NCBI GenBank assembly: GCA_004123355.1
Contig: SCHM01000003.1
Location: 7,893,058 to 7,957,057 of the forward strand
Source of the DNA: Amphirosellinia nigrospora
Taxonomy: Eukaryota; Ascomycota; Sordariomycetes; Xylariales; Xylariaceae
DNA: 64,000 nt
Direction: 5' to 3'
Shown: one piece after another, positions 21,640 through 34,600 of the stretch
Numbering within the stretch: position 1 is the first letter of the stretch
Layout of the letters: every line of letters begins with the position of its first letter
Notes under the pieces: model-generated
What the model was told of the DNA's origin: nothing
What the model saw: only the letters and a program-made list of their open reading frames with translations
Databases searched by the model: none
Program-made: the position numbers and the translations under genes

Positions 21640-21822
21640 ATCTTGTCAGGAAGCCACACCATAGTATCCAAGCCACAGTATTGCAAAGCCACAGTACTTT
21701 AGGAACAAAGAGATCATCTGTATATAGCCTAGTTACGCCTACTTATACGGAGGTAGATTTAGAGACCTTTGCGCAACAACAAGTATAGATGGCCTACCTC
21801 AAATATCACAGAGTGCCTGACA
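21640..21822 (-). repeat. Repeat family B copy (solo-LTR-like remnant)
   Basis: On the minus strand from 21,822 it begins TGTCAGGCACTCTGTGATAT and contains ATCTATACTTGTTGT, GCGCAAAGGT and TGTGGCTT, which match 46,402–46,510 on the plus strand. Diverged, with no coding capacity. Confidence 0.6.
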
Positions 21823-22933
21823 AACCTAATGAATTTGGATGGATAAGGTCCCTCGGCGAATGAAGCAGACGGCACTTCTCAATCATAGTAGGCATAGAAA
21901 CAAGGATCACTCGCTAATTCATTTCTACAGTATATAAACCTAGCGCCACATCTCTTTTGCTTACCGAAGCACGGCGCGGGTGGCACAGAGGCGTTTTTTA
22001 TTGCGCTAGGGTGTCTAAGCCACTTTTGTGGACCAGCCTAACTGTAAGTACCTAATAGGTAAATGAGCTTTACCTTTTAATTGTGTAAGCAGTCTTAATT
22101 CCGAGAACCTTTTTATTGACCTCGAACAAGCCCGATTTTGGTAACTAACACGTTGCGTCCACTGCAGTCACCAACTCTTACCATGGGCCATTCACATCAT
22201 ACTTTTGATTAGTAGACCCACTCAACAAACTTAAAATAAGCTTAAAATTAAGCTTCGAGGCTCCCAAAGTTTATATAAATGCTTATTCAGATATGCAAAG
22301 TCGCGTTGAAAATGGGCTTGGATCGCACCCTAATTTCTGGTGCCGCAAAGCGTCAGTGGATTGCCGAATATCCTCATTAATTACTGTCTTGGGTTAAGCT
22401 TACCCTTAAAGTAAAGGAGTGGTACTCGGGTTTCAAGCTATAAGTAGAAACTGTTATGTAAGCGAGCGTGCCATGTCCAAGCTCCTTCGAGGTAGGATTG
22501 GGAAGGGGCCGGGGGGTTCCCGGCATTGCGGCGCAAACGGTCCACCATTTCCCTTGTCCTGACGAATCGCAGCTCGTCCTGTCGCCATGTGCAAGGGTCC
22601 CTTCAACGTCACGATGCCCCGATTCAGCAGGAGCGACAAAATAGTCGGGGCATTGCAGGGCACGTTCGTGGAGAAGCGCCCGATGGCACGTCGTGGTTCT
22701 GTTGCTCTCTCTTAAAGGCCCGAGTTCCCATCTCATATTACTTAAAAATGGAGGAGACGTACGACTTCTGGCCGCCATAGTCTTTTTCTTTAAAACCTAG
22801 TTGGAAGAAGAAGGTTATCCGGAGGCCATGTAAGATTCGAGTTGGGAAACCCAAAGTACTTAGCGAAAATCTTGCGATCGATCGCCTACGTCATCTCATC
22901 TTACTAGGCAGTCGATGCCGACGGCGCGAGGCC

Positions 22934-25553
22934 ATGGACCCCATACCTAAACAATGGCTCAACATGTCGGGCCTCAAGCGCTTCGCGTGCGCGATCGCGG
23001 CAACGACGTCGTTCTGCCAAGCGCAAGATCTCACGCAGTTCGTGTTGCCTAACGTGAGTCTCCCCGTGCACCAAAAAACTGACCCGACTGACGCTAAAGC
23101 CGGATACGTAGATGGGCGACGCGAACGGCGGAAACACGTTCCCGGGAGTCAGCCTGCCCTTGGGCGTGGTGAAGCTCGGGCCGGATCTGTACACGGGCTC
23201 CGATAGCTATTCGGGGTTTCAGCCGACGGGGAACTTCATCGGGTTCAGCCTGCTGCACGAGAGCGGGACGGGTGGCGCGCCGAAGTATGGAGTGGTGGCT
23301 CAGATGCCCGTTCCTGGAGCATAGCGAACCCGCTCGCCGACCTGAGCATCGGTCGGAGCCAAGCCGACCAGTCGAGCCTTGGATATTACAAGTCGAGCCT
23401 GTCTTCTGGGATCACGGTCGAGATGAGCGCGACTAACCACGCCGGCATGTTCAAGTACGAGTTTCCGGAAGGCAACGCTTCTAATATTGTGGTGGACGTG
23501 TCGCATGTTCTCTCCTCATACCGAGGCCAAGGGTGGGGCAAAACTATCTCGGCGGCAATATCAGTGTCGCAACCACGAACGGTGGTAGTATTCGATACGA
23601 GGGAGCCGGCTCGTATAATAATGTGCGTCTCAATGATGATGATATATAGTAAGCTTGTGGGCGGAGTAAAAGAACTAACTGTTAGAAAAGGGATGGAACC
23701 GCGCCCGAAGTGGACGGTGTATTTCTGCGGATATTTCGACCAGCCAACAACCTTCAAGACCTTTTTAGGAAAAGATGCAAGTGGGACAACTATAGTCACC
23801 TACGATTCCTCCTCAAGCCAGAATTCCTCATCGCGGCTTGGCGCAGTCTTCACCTTTAACTCGACGAGTGTGACTTCGAGGGTGGGCGTATCCTTCATCT
23901 CAACTGCGCAGGCCTGTAGCAACGTTGATAGCGAGATACCAGATGGCACAACCTTAGACGCCCTAGAGGAGAACGTCAAAGCGACCTGGAACGATCGAGT
24001 GCTCTCCAAGATGACGACGACGGATACATCGAACACGACAAAATTGCAACTTCTGTACTCTTCCTTATACCATTTTTCGATCATCCCGACGAACAAGACG
24101 GGGGAAACCCACTGTGGTCATCGAAAGAGCCGTACTACGACGACATCTTCACCTTCTGGGATCTCGTAAGCCCCTGCTCCCCATCGCATCTCATCGTGCT
24201 CACATTGACGATAATCACAGTTCCGATCCGGCACGCCACTATTTCAAGTCCTGCAGCCAACGGCCTACGAAGAGTTCATCCGCTCATTGATTGACATCTG
24301 GCGATTCGACGGGTTTATGCCCGACGCGCGGTCGAGTTTCTTCAACGGCGCGACGCAGGGCGGGTCCAACGCGGACAACGTCCTCGCAGACGCGTACGTC
24401 AAGGCGCGTTCGCGGTGCCGTGAACTGGGACGACGGATTCGCGGCCATGGTGACCGACGCCGAGGTCGTGCCGCCCAACAACAACGACTCCCGCGACACA
24501 TCGTCGTCGACGAAGGAGGGCCGCGGCGCCCTGCCCGACTGGATCTCGAAGGGGTATATCACGACTAAATACGGGCGGTCCGTGAGCCGGGCTATCGAAT
24601 AGTGAGTCGCATGATGGGCATTTCCTCTGTTCTAATTCCCGGTCACCCATACCCCCTCTACCTTGAATTCGTGAACTGTAGATCCCACTAACCTCACTGC
24701 AGCGCCGGCAACGACTTCGCCCTGTACCAAGTAGCCAAGGGCCTCAACAACGACACGGCAGCAGACAAATACCTCGCGCGCTCGCGCAACTGGCGAAACC
24801 AATGGAACGCAAACCTGACCGCGCTAAACTTCACCGGCTTCCTGGGCCCGCGATCCGAGTCGGGCGCCTGGCTGACCCAAGACCCCCTCAGCTGCGGCGG
24901 GTGCTACTGGGGCGACAGCTACTACGAGGCGCTGCCGATCGAGTACTCGTTCAACGCGCACCACGACATCTCCACACTGATCACCTACTCGGGCGGCCGC
25001 GACGCCTTCTTGGCGCGGCTGGAGGCCATGTTCACGCCGGGGTTATCGTCGGGCAACGCGCAGTTCGGGCACACGCTATTCAACCCGGGCAACGAGCCGT
25101 CCTTCACGACGCCGTACCTGTTCAACTTCGTGGGGCGGCAGGACCTGTCCGTCAAGTACTCGCGGTCCGCGCGCGCTCCTACTACGCGCCACGGAGGCCG
25201 GGCTCCCCGGCAACTCGGACGCGGGCGCCATGGAATCCTGGCTGCTGTGGAACATGATCGGCCTGTACCCGCTGGGACAGACGACGTTCCTGATCGGGTC
25301 GCCGTGGTTCGCGGACCTGACGATCGATCTAGGTAGAGACGGCAAGAAGCTCGTCATCACGGCTCAGAATCTCGGCGAGGAGTCGTACTATGTCCAATCG
25401 CTCACGGTCAATGGTCAGAGCTGGGATAAGGCCTGGGTCTCTTGGGATGACGTCTTCGCGAATGGTGGCACGATGGACTTTGTCCTGGGCCCTGAGCCCA
25501 AGGATTGGGCGACTGGCGAGGATCCGCCGAGCCCGGCTAGTGAGAGCCAGTGA
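22934..25553 (+). CDS. GH92 alpha-1,2-mannosidase, secreted
   Basis: Calcium-dependent exo-alpha-mannosidase family (GH92), expected to trim mannose from N- or O-glycans outside the cell. A signal peptide is visible (LKRFACAIAATTSFCQAQ). Family marks in order: GDANGGNTFPGVSLPLG, LSSYRGQGWG, YSSLYHFSIIPTN, IRSLIDIWRFDGFMPD, IEYAGNDFALYQVAKGL, GGCYWGDSYYEALPIEYSF, PGNEPSFTTPYLFNF, GLPGNSDAGAMESWLLWNM and LIGSPWFADLTI. The GNSDAG loop holds the region of the general base; many GH92 enzymes have GNDD there. Introns lie near 23,051–23,110, 24,168–24,221 and 24,603–24,702. Several one-base breaks (near 23,316, about 24,105 and 25,190) interrupt an otherwise colinear family match. Length of about 780 residues fits the family. 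It probably marks the return to ordinary genome rather than being part of the cluster. Confidence 0.92.
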
Positions 25554-25979
25554 GTTGTCTTGTACAAAAGAACGCTTTTATTTGAGCTAGGTTAGTAAAT
25601 CTGGTGTAAATAGGTAGATGGTAGGATTTACTAAATATATACCTGCAACTCACCATGGGTTAACTAGTAATTCCTATTCTGCTACAAAAGAAGGTGAAGG
25701 TGCTGTTGTTGAGTACTCTCGTCAGGTGACTTAATTTCAAGTTGGATGTGACATTTCAGTGACTTCAAAACAGTAAAATAACAAAACATGACTGAATCAA
25801 TAAGCATAGCAGAACGAGGTATTAAGTTGCAGCAACAATCAATTTCAAGCCAATGACACAAAACCTTCGCTATGCCCTGTATGACACGGACAAAACTAGC
25901 CGTATGCGAGAAAGCCCAAACAGTACCGGGGTATCTAATATGAGGTTACAGGAAAATAAAACACATCTCCAAGAATGAC
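25554..25979. other. Convergent 3' spacer
   Basis: About 0.43 kb between the GH92 gene and the TMEM184-type gene, whose 3' ends face each other. AT-rich, with no gene or notable repeat. Confidence 0.5.
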
Positions 25980-27998
25980 TTATAAATGTTCATGACCCCA
26001 GACATTGCGGAACTCGTCTTCTTGGCCCGTCGCATATACTGGACTTGGCCCATCTTCGTCAGAGGCCTCATCTTCCAGCTCTTCTTCCTCTACCTCTTCC
26101 TCTGCCTCTTCCTCTAAAATTTGAGGATCACTCGTGGTAAGCACTGGTGCGCCCAGAGGCCCTTTGCTCTGCGATTCTTTGGTGGCTTGTACCGTGGGTT
26201 CCGGAGGAGATGCAGCCTGCGGCTTTGACTGCTTCTGTTTGCCTTTCTTGTCTTGGCCGTCAGTGGACTGTGCACTCGCCGATTGCGGGGCCGGAGGCTT
26301 GTTAGAAATGCTAATTGACGACGATGACCGTGATGCATTCCATGCCCCCGTGGATGATTGATACACTCGCGGACCCGGGGATACCCATATATCTCTAGTT
26401 GGTATGTTGGCGGTGATGACGGGATACTGGGATACTGTAAGTAGGTCATCGATAAGACAGTAGGTTTATATCGTCACTTACGTTCCAATCACCAAATTCC
26501 AATTCCCTAGCTTTTCCGTAAAGGCTCTCGTCGTCAGGGTCCAACGCGGTTTCAGGAACGGACCCATCAGTGTATTTTATTGGTGCATTACTACCACTCG
26601 GTCCTCCGTCTGAATTCAGCAGAGGTGTATTCGCGCTTACCTCGCCTCGAACCTCACCCGGCTTTGGAATCCAATACTTGGCTTCTCCACCTCGCTTGTA
26701 TCTCATACCGTCTTTGAGCCGAGCGAACCGAGAATTAGAATCCTCATGAGCAATAATCTTTCCACTGGAATCAAATATCCGGTAGCTGTATTTATCACCC
26801 CTGAAAGTTTCCTTTGAGTCCTGAATGAGATCAACGATGCCGAATGCGTCTCTCATGGCGAATTTCACAGGCATTCTCGCCGAGGAGACAGTATTGTCGG
26901 CGTAATCGTGCCATGAGAAAGCGTACCAATGCGCAATGGCAAAGGCGGGCATTTCAATACAAATCAAGGCGTCTTGAATAGCGGCTGCCAAGTTATCCGG
27001 AGTATACTCCGGAACGTCATCTGGGATAGCCCCAAGCCACACGAGTATGGAGAGCAGGAAGCCTTGCCAGTAGGAAGCGAAAATGATAAGCTTAATGCAT
27101 AGAAACTTGGGCACGGGCCGGAACGGAAGCAGATCATCGTGCATGCAGACCCAAAACAAACCAAGCGAGTAGAGGCTGACAGTGACACTGATATTGTAGA
27201 TGATGCCACTCCATAGATAGCCAGACGACAGGCCGAGATACCCTTCTTTGTAGATGCCGGTGGCCTTCATGATTACGGCAGCAACTGCCAAGATGGGCTT
27301 GAGCCAAGCATATTGGAGAATGCCTCGCTTTATAGCTAGGAATGTGTAAGGATCAGAGATATCGACCTTAGGCAGTACGTGGTTGAGGGCCATAAATGGT
27401 GGACGGGGCACGGCCATGTGTCATGATAATAAGGGCCCGTTCGCCGTCGAGGTAATTGATGAGGAGCTGGAAGAAGGTGAAGATGGTGAAAGCCTATAGT
27501 AGCCATAGGCATGTCAGTCAGATCTCTATCTCGAGAAAAACGACGCGTACATGGTTGGCAAGGTGAACAGACCTCATAAATGTCTCTGATAGGATCGAGG
27601 AAGGCAGCAGCCTTGAGCGATACCATGCTCACCCAGGAGCTGATGGAGTAGATGGGGACCCTGAAGATGTGTCAAAGGGCCGACGCCATACATGTTAGAA
27701 TAAAAAATGGCCTTACATGAGCAGGATACGAACGACATATCGTTGGAGGAGTGGTTTGCGATAGTTCTTCCTATACTGGTGTAAACGTAGACTCGGGATG
27801 GGGAGGTTGGATCAGGCGACGAACAGTTGAAACCATATCGAGCTATTCAAGAGCAGATCAGCACATCTTCCAACGCCAACAGAGGCTTGGAGGGGATGCA
27901 CAGCTTACACGATAGACAGGAGAGTAGCCGCCAGAGAAAATACACCGGCGACGATGATGGTCGCCGTGGTGAACTTCTCGCCGGTACCGCCAGCCATG
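25980..27998 (-). CDS. TMEM184/OST-alpha family membrane protein (DUF300)
   Basis: Multi-pass membrane protein of about 520 residues. ATG at 27,998 begins MAGGTGEKFTTATIIVAGVF, the usual N-terminus of the fungal family. Conserved blocks: NYRKPLLQRYVVRILLM, PIYSISSWVSMVSLKAA, FQLLINYLDGERALIIM, LPKVDISDPYTFLAIKRGILQYAWLKP, YWQGFLLSILVWLG, and FAIAHWYAFSWHDYADN. Seven hydrophobic segments are expected. The C-terminal 150 residues are polar, end in a strongly acidic Glu/Asp run (EEEAEEEVEEEELEDEASDED) and are probably disordered. Several introns are present. Two missing bases near 27,387 and 27,405 shift the frame around the HHLWPLNH block. Family role: solute transport or vacuolar/endosomal membrane function; the fungal substrate is not known. 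It is divergent from the Csf1 gene. Confidence 0.88.
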
Positions 27999-28684
27999 TT
28001 TCCTCCGCTTAATGTTGGACTGGGCCGGCGTTTTCTGATGTTATCGATGAGTTGTCGGGGGCTTTCGTGAGAGAATGGATCAATGGCGGCGGCCTGTATT
28101 TCGGAGAAGCGACATTCTCGATTTCAGGCGATATTGATGTTGATGTCGATGTCGATGTGCCAATGACGCGGAGTAGCAGTGTCGATGACCGATGATAGGC
28201 GGCACAGGTATGTGCATGTGAGAGCTCTCGCACGCTAACACACGGCCCAGCTGGCATCATAGCTCCAAGTGAGCTGCAGCGGCGGGGACTTGTTAAGATT
28301 TGGAACAGTGGATGCTACCTAGGGTTAGTGCTTAACCAAGCAATTGCAACTGCGCGTCGGCGTTGCATAAATGCTACCTACCTACCACCGCTGCACACAC
28401 AGTCTGCAGGTGCTACCTAAGTAGGACTAGAGGCTGAAGGAGCTCATATTCAGTATTCAGTGCAGTGCAGTCAGTACCTGTGATCCTCATCATCGACTGC
28501 TCGAGCAAGACATGCGCACTCTGGTTCAATGTCTGCCTTCTGGGCACGACGAACAGTCTGATCTACTCGATACGCGACCCCATCGACCGACATCGACAGC
28601 ATAAATGTCTGCCACGATTAGATTGATCGACACAAAACCGAGGGCAGCGCGTGCTTCCGAGCAGCAGGGGGAGCTGAGGTGCCC
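27999..28684. promoter_or_regulatory. Divergent promoter region, TMEM184-type gene and Csf1
   Basis: About 0.69 kb. It contains three TACCTA-type elements (28,315–28,324; 28,374–28,386; 28,431–28,443) and a GATGTC/GATGTT hexamer microsatellite (about 28,128–28,160). No gene is seen. Confidence 0.55.
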
Positions 28685-31600
28685 ATGGCCGACCAAGGGA
28701 GCCCCGGCTCGACGACGGGATCGTACTGGAAGAACTTCAATGGCGAGTTCCTCGGGTACAGCATCGTGACCGGAGTGTTGTAAGCTAGCTCTGCCTACCT
28801 CGTGAACGCTATCTGTCATGCTGATCCCGATACATACATACAGAGCCGTGTTCTTCCTGCTTTACTTTAACAGAGTAGTGGCATCCATCGTCTCCTCCGT
28901 CATTCGCACGTACACGTGGCATCGATACCGCATCTACATCGACATACAAGCCCTTCAGTTGTCCCTGCTCGGCGGCCGTCTATTCTTCACCGGCCTGCGC
29001 TACCATGGCAACAACGAGACCATAACCATCCAAAATGGCCATATTACCTGGTCATACTGGCTTCGTAGGGTTCGCGACGCCCAGATCTACGTAGCAAAGC
29101 AGGGGTCCAGGATCGACGATGGTGTCAACCTCAACGCCAATGATGGACGGCAAAAGCTGCCGTGTCGTATCAACATTGCCGTATCTGGGCTGGAGTGGTT
29201 TGTGTATAACCGTAGTGCAGCGTACGACTCGATACTAAATGCTATGACCAACGCCATGGACGAGCCTTTGCCATATAATAACACGACTGGAAACGAGGGT
29301 ACGGGTAGCGATGATGGCCTTGCTGGTCTCACTGTAGGCGACGAAAAGGTGGTTGGTGATTCAAAGAAGCCTCGACAACGGCTGCGCAGGCCTACTAAGG
29401 AGTCAGTGAGACACAAGGATGAAGCCGAACTGAAAGAGTCTCTCGATGGGGATGAGAAACGTGACTCCGAAACTCGATATCCTCATGCCCCCAGCATCTC
29501 CAGTGCTGGAAGCGGGGACGGGCTCGGGGACGGCAGCGCGCTCCCCTTCATGCTGCAACTGTATCCAATCCACTTCGAGTGCAACACAGCCGCCATGGTC
29601 ATGGGCAATGAAAACACCAAAGCGCTACTTATTGTGAAGACCAAGTCGCTTTCGGGGGAGATCGATGCAGCGGAATGTCAAACGGTCGATCCCTACCGAC
29701 AGCTTTTTGAAATCAATTTCGACCATCCCGTACTCGAAATGGTGGAGCACAATGGTTACAAGGAAGACCAATTGGCTAAGGCTGTGAGGGAGAAGCAGGC
29801 AGCTTTGGATACCGATGACGTCCGTCGCCGGTCTTTTTTCCGGAGACAACGCCGCAAGGCTCTAGGACAGCTGCGGAATCTCCTACCATACTGGCGAAAC
29901 TCAGTGGAGTCTTTCTCGATAGATTCTAGAACCGGTATTACGCCAGCAGAACCACCCATTCCTGGCCTGAGCCACTGGCAGGGGTTGTCCGCTATCTCAA
30001 TGCTGATGACGAGGATGATAACTCGAGATGGTCGTCTCTCGACTATGCCGCGGTGACTACGGCAGTCGATAGTCCGGCAGGTACTCTAAAAATCTACTGG
30101 GATGTACCATCAAAGGTGTCAAGTGCTGCCAAGTCCAAATCGTCCTCCCTAGACTCAAATAGCCCCGACTACATCAATGGAACCATGCCGCCCGCTTGGG
30201 CAATCAGCTTGGCCTTAAAAGGTGGTGTCATTAATTATGGCCCATGGGCAGACCGACAACGGGCCGAGCTACAGAGAGTATTTTTCCCTGGCCTGTGTAA
30301 AGATTCCGTTCCCGCTAGCCAGTTGCCTGTTGGATCGGATCGTGTACCTACCGTTTTCAACTTTTACCTAGAGCTGAGCGACGAGGCCACGCTCAGAATT
30401 CCAACAAGAGAAGGTTCTAAGAATTGGAAGTGGAAAAAAGAAGGGCATACTATGAAGCAGCAGCGAGAGAACGATCAACGTGATGGTCGGAGTCGGGCTC
30501 GTAATCGGAAATACGCTGCTGCTACAGCCGTCGAGCAACGGCCCTATGGCTGGCTTGATATCAAAATTGGACCAAATGCCACAGTTTCGTATAATATGGA
30601 TATGCTGTCGAGATCGACGGGATATCGCAACTCATTGAAGATAGATTTACCCTCAACAGAAGTATCAACGAGTGTCAACCACGGTCTATTGTGGAGATCT
30701 GGGGCCCAACACATCTCATGTGATCTTTTCTACGCCCTTGAAATGGAATGGCCTCCGCACCTGGCGATTTGATGTTGATAGTGATGGGATGGAGCTCTTC
30801 CTCTTGCGCGAACACACGTTCCTCATAATTGACCTTATCGATGACTGGGGGACTGGCCCACCTTCAGAATATCTGCTCTTTACCCCCTTCAAGTATTTCT
30901 TAAACTTGACCCTTCGCCACCTCAAACTTTATATTAACGTCAACGATGTCAACATTATCAATGACCCTACAAGCATGGATGAGAACACCTACCTCGTTTT
31001 ATCCAGTCCCTGTCTGAAGGTAGACACTCGAATTAACCTTGATAATTTCCGTCCTTCGAAAATGTTGTGCCTTTTAAGATCGAGTCGGATGTCCTGGGTC
31101 TCGGATTACATGCGCCGTCGTGGAATACGCAAGCCACTTTCCTAGCCTCGAAAGATATAGGGAATCTAGAGAAGCTGCTGGTCGACGGGAATTACCATTA
31201 CAATACCATTACCTCACCTGCTAATACTGATACTCTCGTCCTTGATGTCACTGCTCAATCCCCAACGTTTTACTTATACGGATTCCTTATCCGCTATTTC
31301 CTGTTATTGAAAGATAATTATTTCGGCGACCACGTCCACTTCAAGACGCTTGATGAGTATCAACATGCGCTTCGTATCGATGCTCAAGGTTCCAAAGCTG
31401 AAGCCGCCGATCACCCTCCGCCAAAAAAGTCAAATGACTTAGACGTGATGCTGACGATACGCGCTGACGACCAAGATCATACTACCTGCAAATTTGTATT
31501 CGGCAAGGCGCCACATCCCTATCGAAGCGGCATCGCTAACTGTTGATCTTCGCTTTACGAACTATTATATGGATCTTGATTTATGGCTCACCCCGCTTAG

Positions 31601-34600
31601 TCTTTCTATGGGAGACGAGGACGGGGAGCTGTCAGCCCTACAAGCTTCGCGTCAAAAACACAGCTTTTTATTGATGGACTCGCCGTTTATGGTCATCGCC
31701 TTTTTGGACTACCTCCGACGGAACCAACCTATCTCTGTAATTGGGATTTAAATATTGGGGCTATCACCGGAGAATGCTCGATTGAATTCCTTACAGCGCT
31801 AGTTCAAGGCGGCAAAGCATTTGGCTTTTCGCTCGATGATGATGAGAACGCCCTGATATCTCCCGTTGTAGTCTACGACGTAACATTCCTACGTGTCTAT
31901 GTTGATTCCGTCCATGTATGGTTACACATCGAAGAATCTGCTTTCCTCTGCTCTTGTGGATTGGTCCAAGTTTACTACAATGATTGGGCAAGAACCCACT
32001 ATTCGAAGCGTGCTGACATCTTGATTCCTCGCCTGGAATTTTCGTGCATCCAGTCAGATTCCGTGGCTAGGCACAATTCAAGACAACGATCTGGTGCGGA
32101 GGCGAATATTTTCTTTCGAACCAACTTCCATTTCGCTCTCATCGGTAGGAAGTACGATTTCGCGAACGTCAGACAGCTACAACAGGAGCTTGTACACCGT
32201 CACGACCAACGAACCCATCGAACAGAATTCCTTCTGGCGCCCAATCTCCTCAGCAATTTAGAACTAGATTCTGTAGAGCCTGTTGCTCAAAGCGTTCCTA
32301 CAGTCCCACAGCCAGCTCTATCTACTGCTTCCAATGGCAAGAAATCGACCTCGTCGATCAATTCTTCCCACGGTTCAAAACGGCTCCGCCATAAAAGCTC
32401 CTTCCTCTCATTTGCCAGCTCAAGTGAAGGGGGTAGCATACGGCGAGGGTCATCGGAAATGCGGAAAGTGTCGGGGTCTGCCGGGCAATCCTTCACTCTT
32501 CCTAAGCCCTCTCGCACCTTTAGAGCGGATTCAAGAAGACTGATTCGCCAGCAGTCTTTATCGCCCGATCGACCTGGGTTAGGAAATCAATCAGGCGGTC
32601 CCAGGAGAGCAGACCCAGTCCACAGGACTCTAGAGTTCACTAGCCAGTTCTTTGCGCCATATTTCCCGTTAGAAGCAGCCCAATTAAATTTAGCGGATGG
32701 GATAGCGCAGAGCGCCGAACATGACGAAAAGTATAGTAGACCAAGCGTCTCTGACTTCGGTTTAGAGGACATAGACCCCGAGCTGTTTCCGCAAGACCGC
32801 TCTGGCCAAAGCTTACTCCTTGACTTCCCATCTGGCATGAGTCTCTTCTTGGATGCTTTGTCGCTACGTTGCGTAGCAGGTCTACTTAGAGCTTTTCAGC
32901 CCGCTCAACCCGAGGATCTGCTCGACACTTTGCAGATTGGAGCAATATCAGACATATTTGCAATGCAAAAGCAGGAGAAAGTCGGTGGCGCTGTTACGGA
33001 TATCATCTTACGACTGCCACACGCCAGTGTGCGGTTTCTGAACAAGTCTTATCCTGGTGACTCCTCACCTCCACAGCAGGACCAGTATGATGTCTCATTA
33101 GAAGATCTAGCATTTGCGATCCGATCCGAGAAACATGGCAATGCGATGAATAGCTCTTCTTTACCCAAGGAACATTTGCCTTCGTTCCACTTCCGACTCA
33201 CAGGCATTTCTCTGGCAGCTTCTGAGAAACTAGCTGCCTCGGGTAAGACCCAAGGTGCAGCATTACTAGAGGCTGAGGAGATTATAGCGATAATGGGTTC
33301 TAAGGAAGTCAACTATTTAGATGCTGACATAGGCGCTATCCGCATGAGGTCGTCTTCGGGTAGGGTTGAGTATCTGGCCTCGCTGATTCATAGGACCAGC
33401 TCCCTCATTTCAGAGATGAGTACCCTTTTCTCAGCACTGTTCTCAGTTGGCGATGAGCGCTTGAAATACTTTACACACATTGTTACTATGGAAGGACAAC
33501 GCATTGGCGATCCATCTTTCGTGGTTCGTCCCTCGGCCGTTCTACGGGCAGCAGACAGGCACTTGAGAACCTATGATTCTTGGAAATTGGTCGCGCGCTT
33601 GCGATACATGTGGTCAACCTTAACGCCTGGTTTACAAACAAATATCACACACGGCTGTCTGAGTGGTTTGGTAGATGTCCCGAAAGATGTAAGAGAACGA
33701 GTCGTGACCGCTTTCGATCATTGGCGAAGCTGGGATCTCGAGGACACTAGCCGTGCGGTACTTTTGGACAACATCTTTGGCAAGTACGCCGATGAGCCAG
33801 CCAGTTCGGATCCTATCTCTTGGATGGCCGTAGGGAGGGTGCGCGAACTCCGATTTAGCCTGGACCCGACCCCTAAAAACAACCAAATTTTAATTTTGGA
33901 CCTCACAGCAAGGGTCAGTGAACGACACAATCTCGGAGAAGATAGTCCTGATCAATCATTTCCAATGCAAGGCCCCATTACTATTGCCACTCTGTATTGC
34001 AGGCAAGTTGGTATGAATTTCAACTGGGAACTGACTGAGCTTGTCGACCAACTTTCGCCTCTGTACTCGACGGCCACGGCTGAACCATCCGAAGAAGCCA
34101 ATCGTCTTCAACAAACCACAAAGACGGACGGTCAGCCTTCACGGTCCATGCATTTTTCTTTTTTGATGGATCAGGGCACTATATCACTCGATACCATCAA
34201 TCTGACCATTGAACCTCGGTGTGAGAATCTTAAGTTGTCAGTAGTAAACGGTTATCCTCGTCTGGGCGCCATGGAGACCAATATCGCACTTAGTTGCGAT
34301 ACTGCGGCTGTAGATGTTTTGAGTAACTCCCAAGAACTAGGAACGACCCATCTGAAGAAACCAAGTGTCATCGTCGCACATGAGCTACTATCTACTGAAA
34401 GTTCTTCCTTTCACGCAATTAGAGCAGCGGCGAGCAGCCAAAGTCTCGACATCGCTATTCTACAAGATCCCATAGTCCTGGCCGAAGTAGCGGATTTGTT
34501 GATCATTGACGAAGCGACGCAGCTTCGTAGACTGCAAAAAAAATCGGCGAGGCCTTCTACAAAAACGGCTACTAAACAATCAGTCACTGACTTAGCTTCA

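Larger units (their letters stand above)
19034..22933. other. Gene-poor repeat island
   Basis: About 3.9 kb without a supportable gene; the open frames here are short and resemble nothing I recognise. It carries an inverted pair of family-A repeats, another A copy at 21,290–21,600, a reversed family-B copy at 21,640–21,822 and a threefold AAGCCACA repeat near 21,650–21,705. Copies are strongly diverged, and transition-type differences predominate by eye, which would fit old RIP-type decay. It separates the metabolite cluster from the conserved genes to the right. Confidence 0.6.

Noticed and set aside
22377-22778. A 133-residue open frame on the minus strand as a gene
   Set aside because: No recognisable domain, an unusual composition, and a position in the repeat island right before the GH92 promoter.
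28128-28160. The GATGTC hexamer repeat as a regulatory array
   Set aside because: It looks like an ordinary microsatellite in an upstream region.
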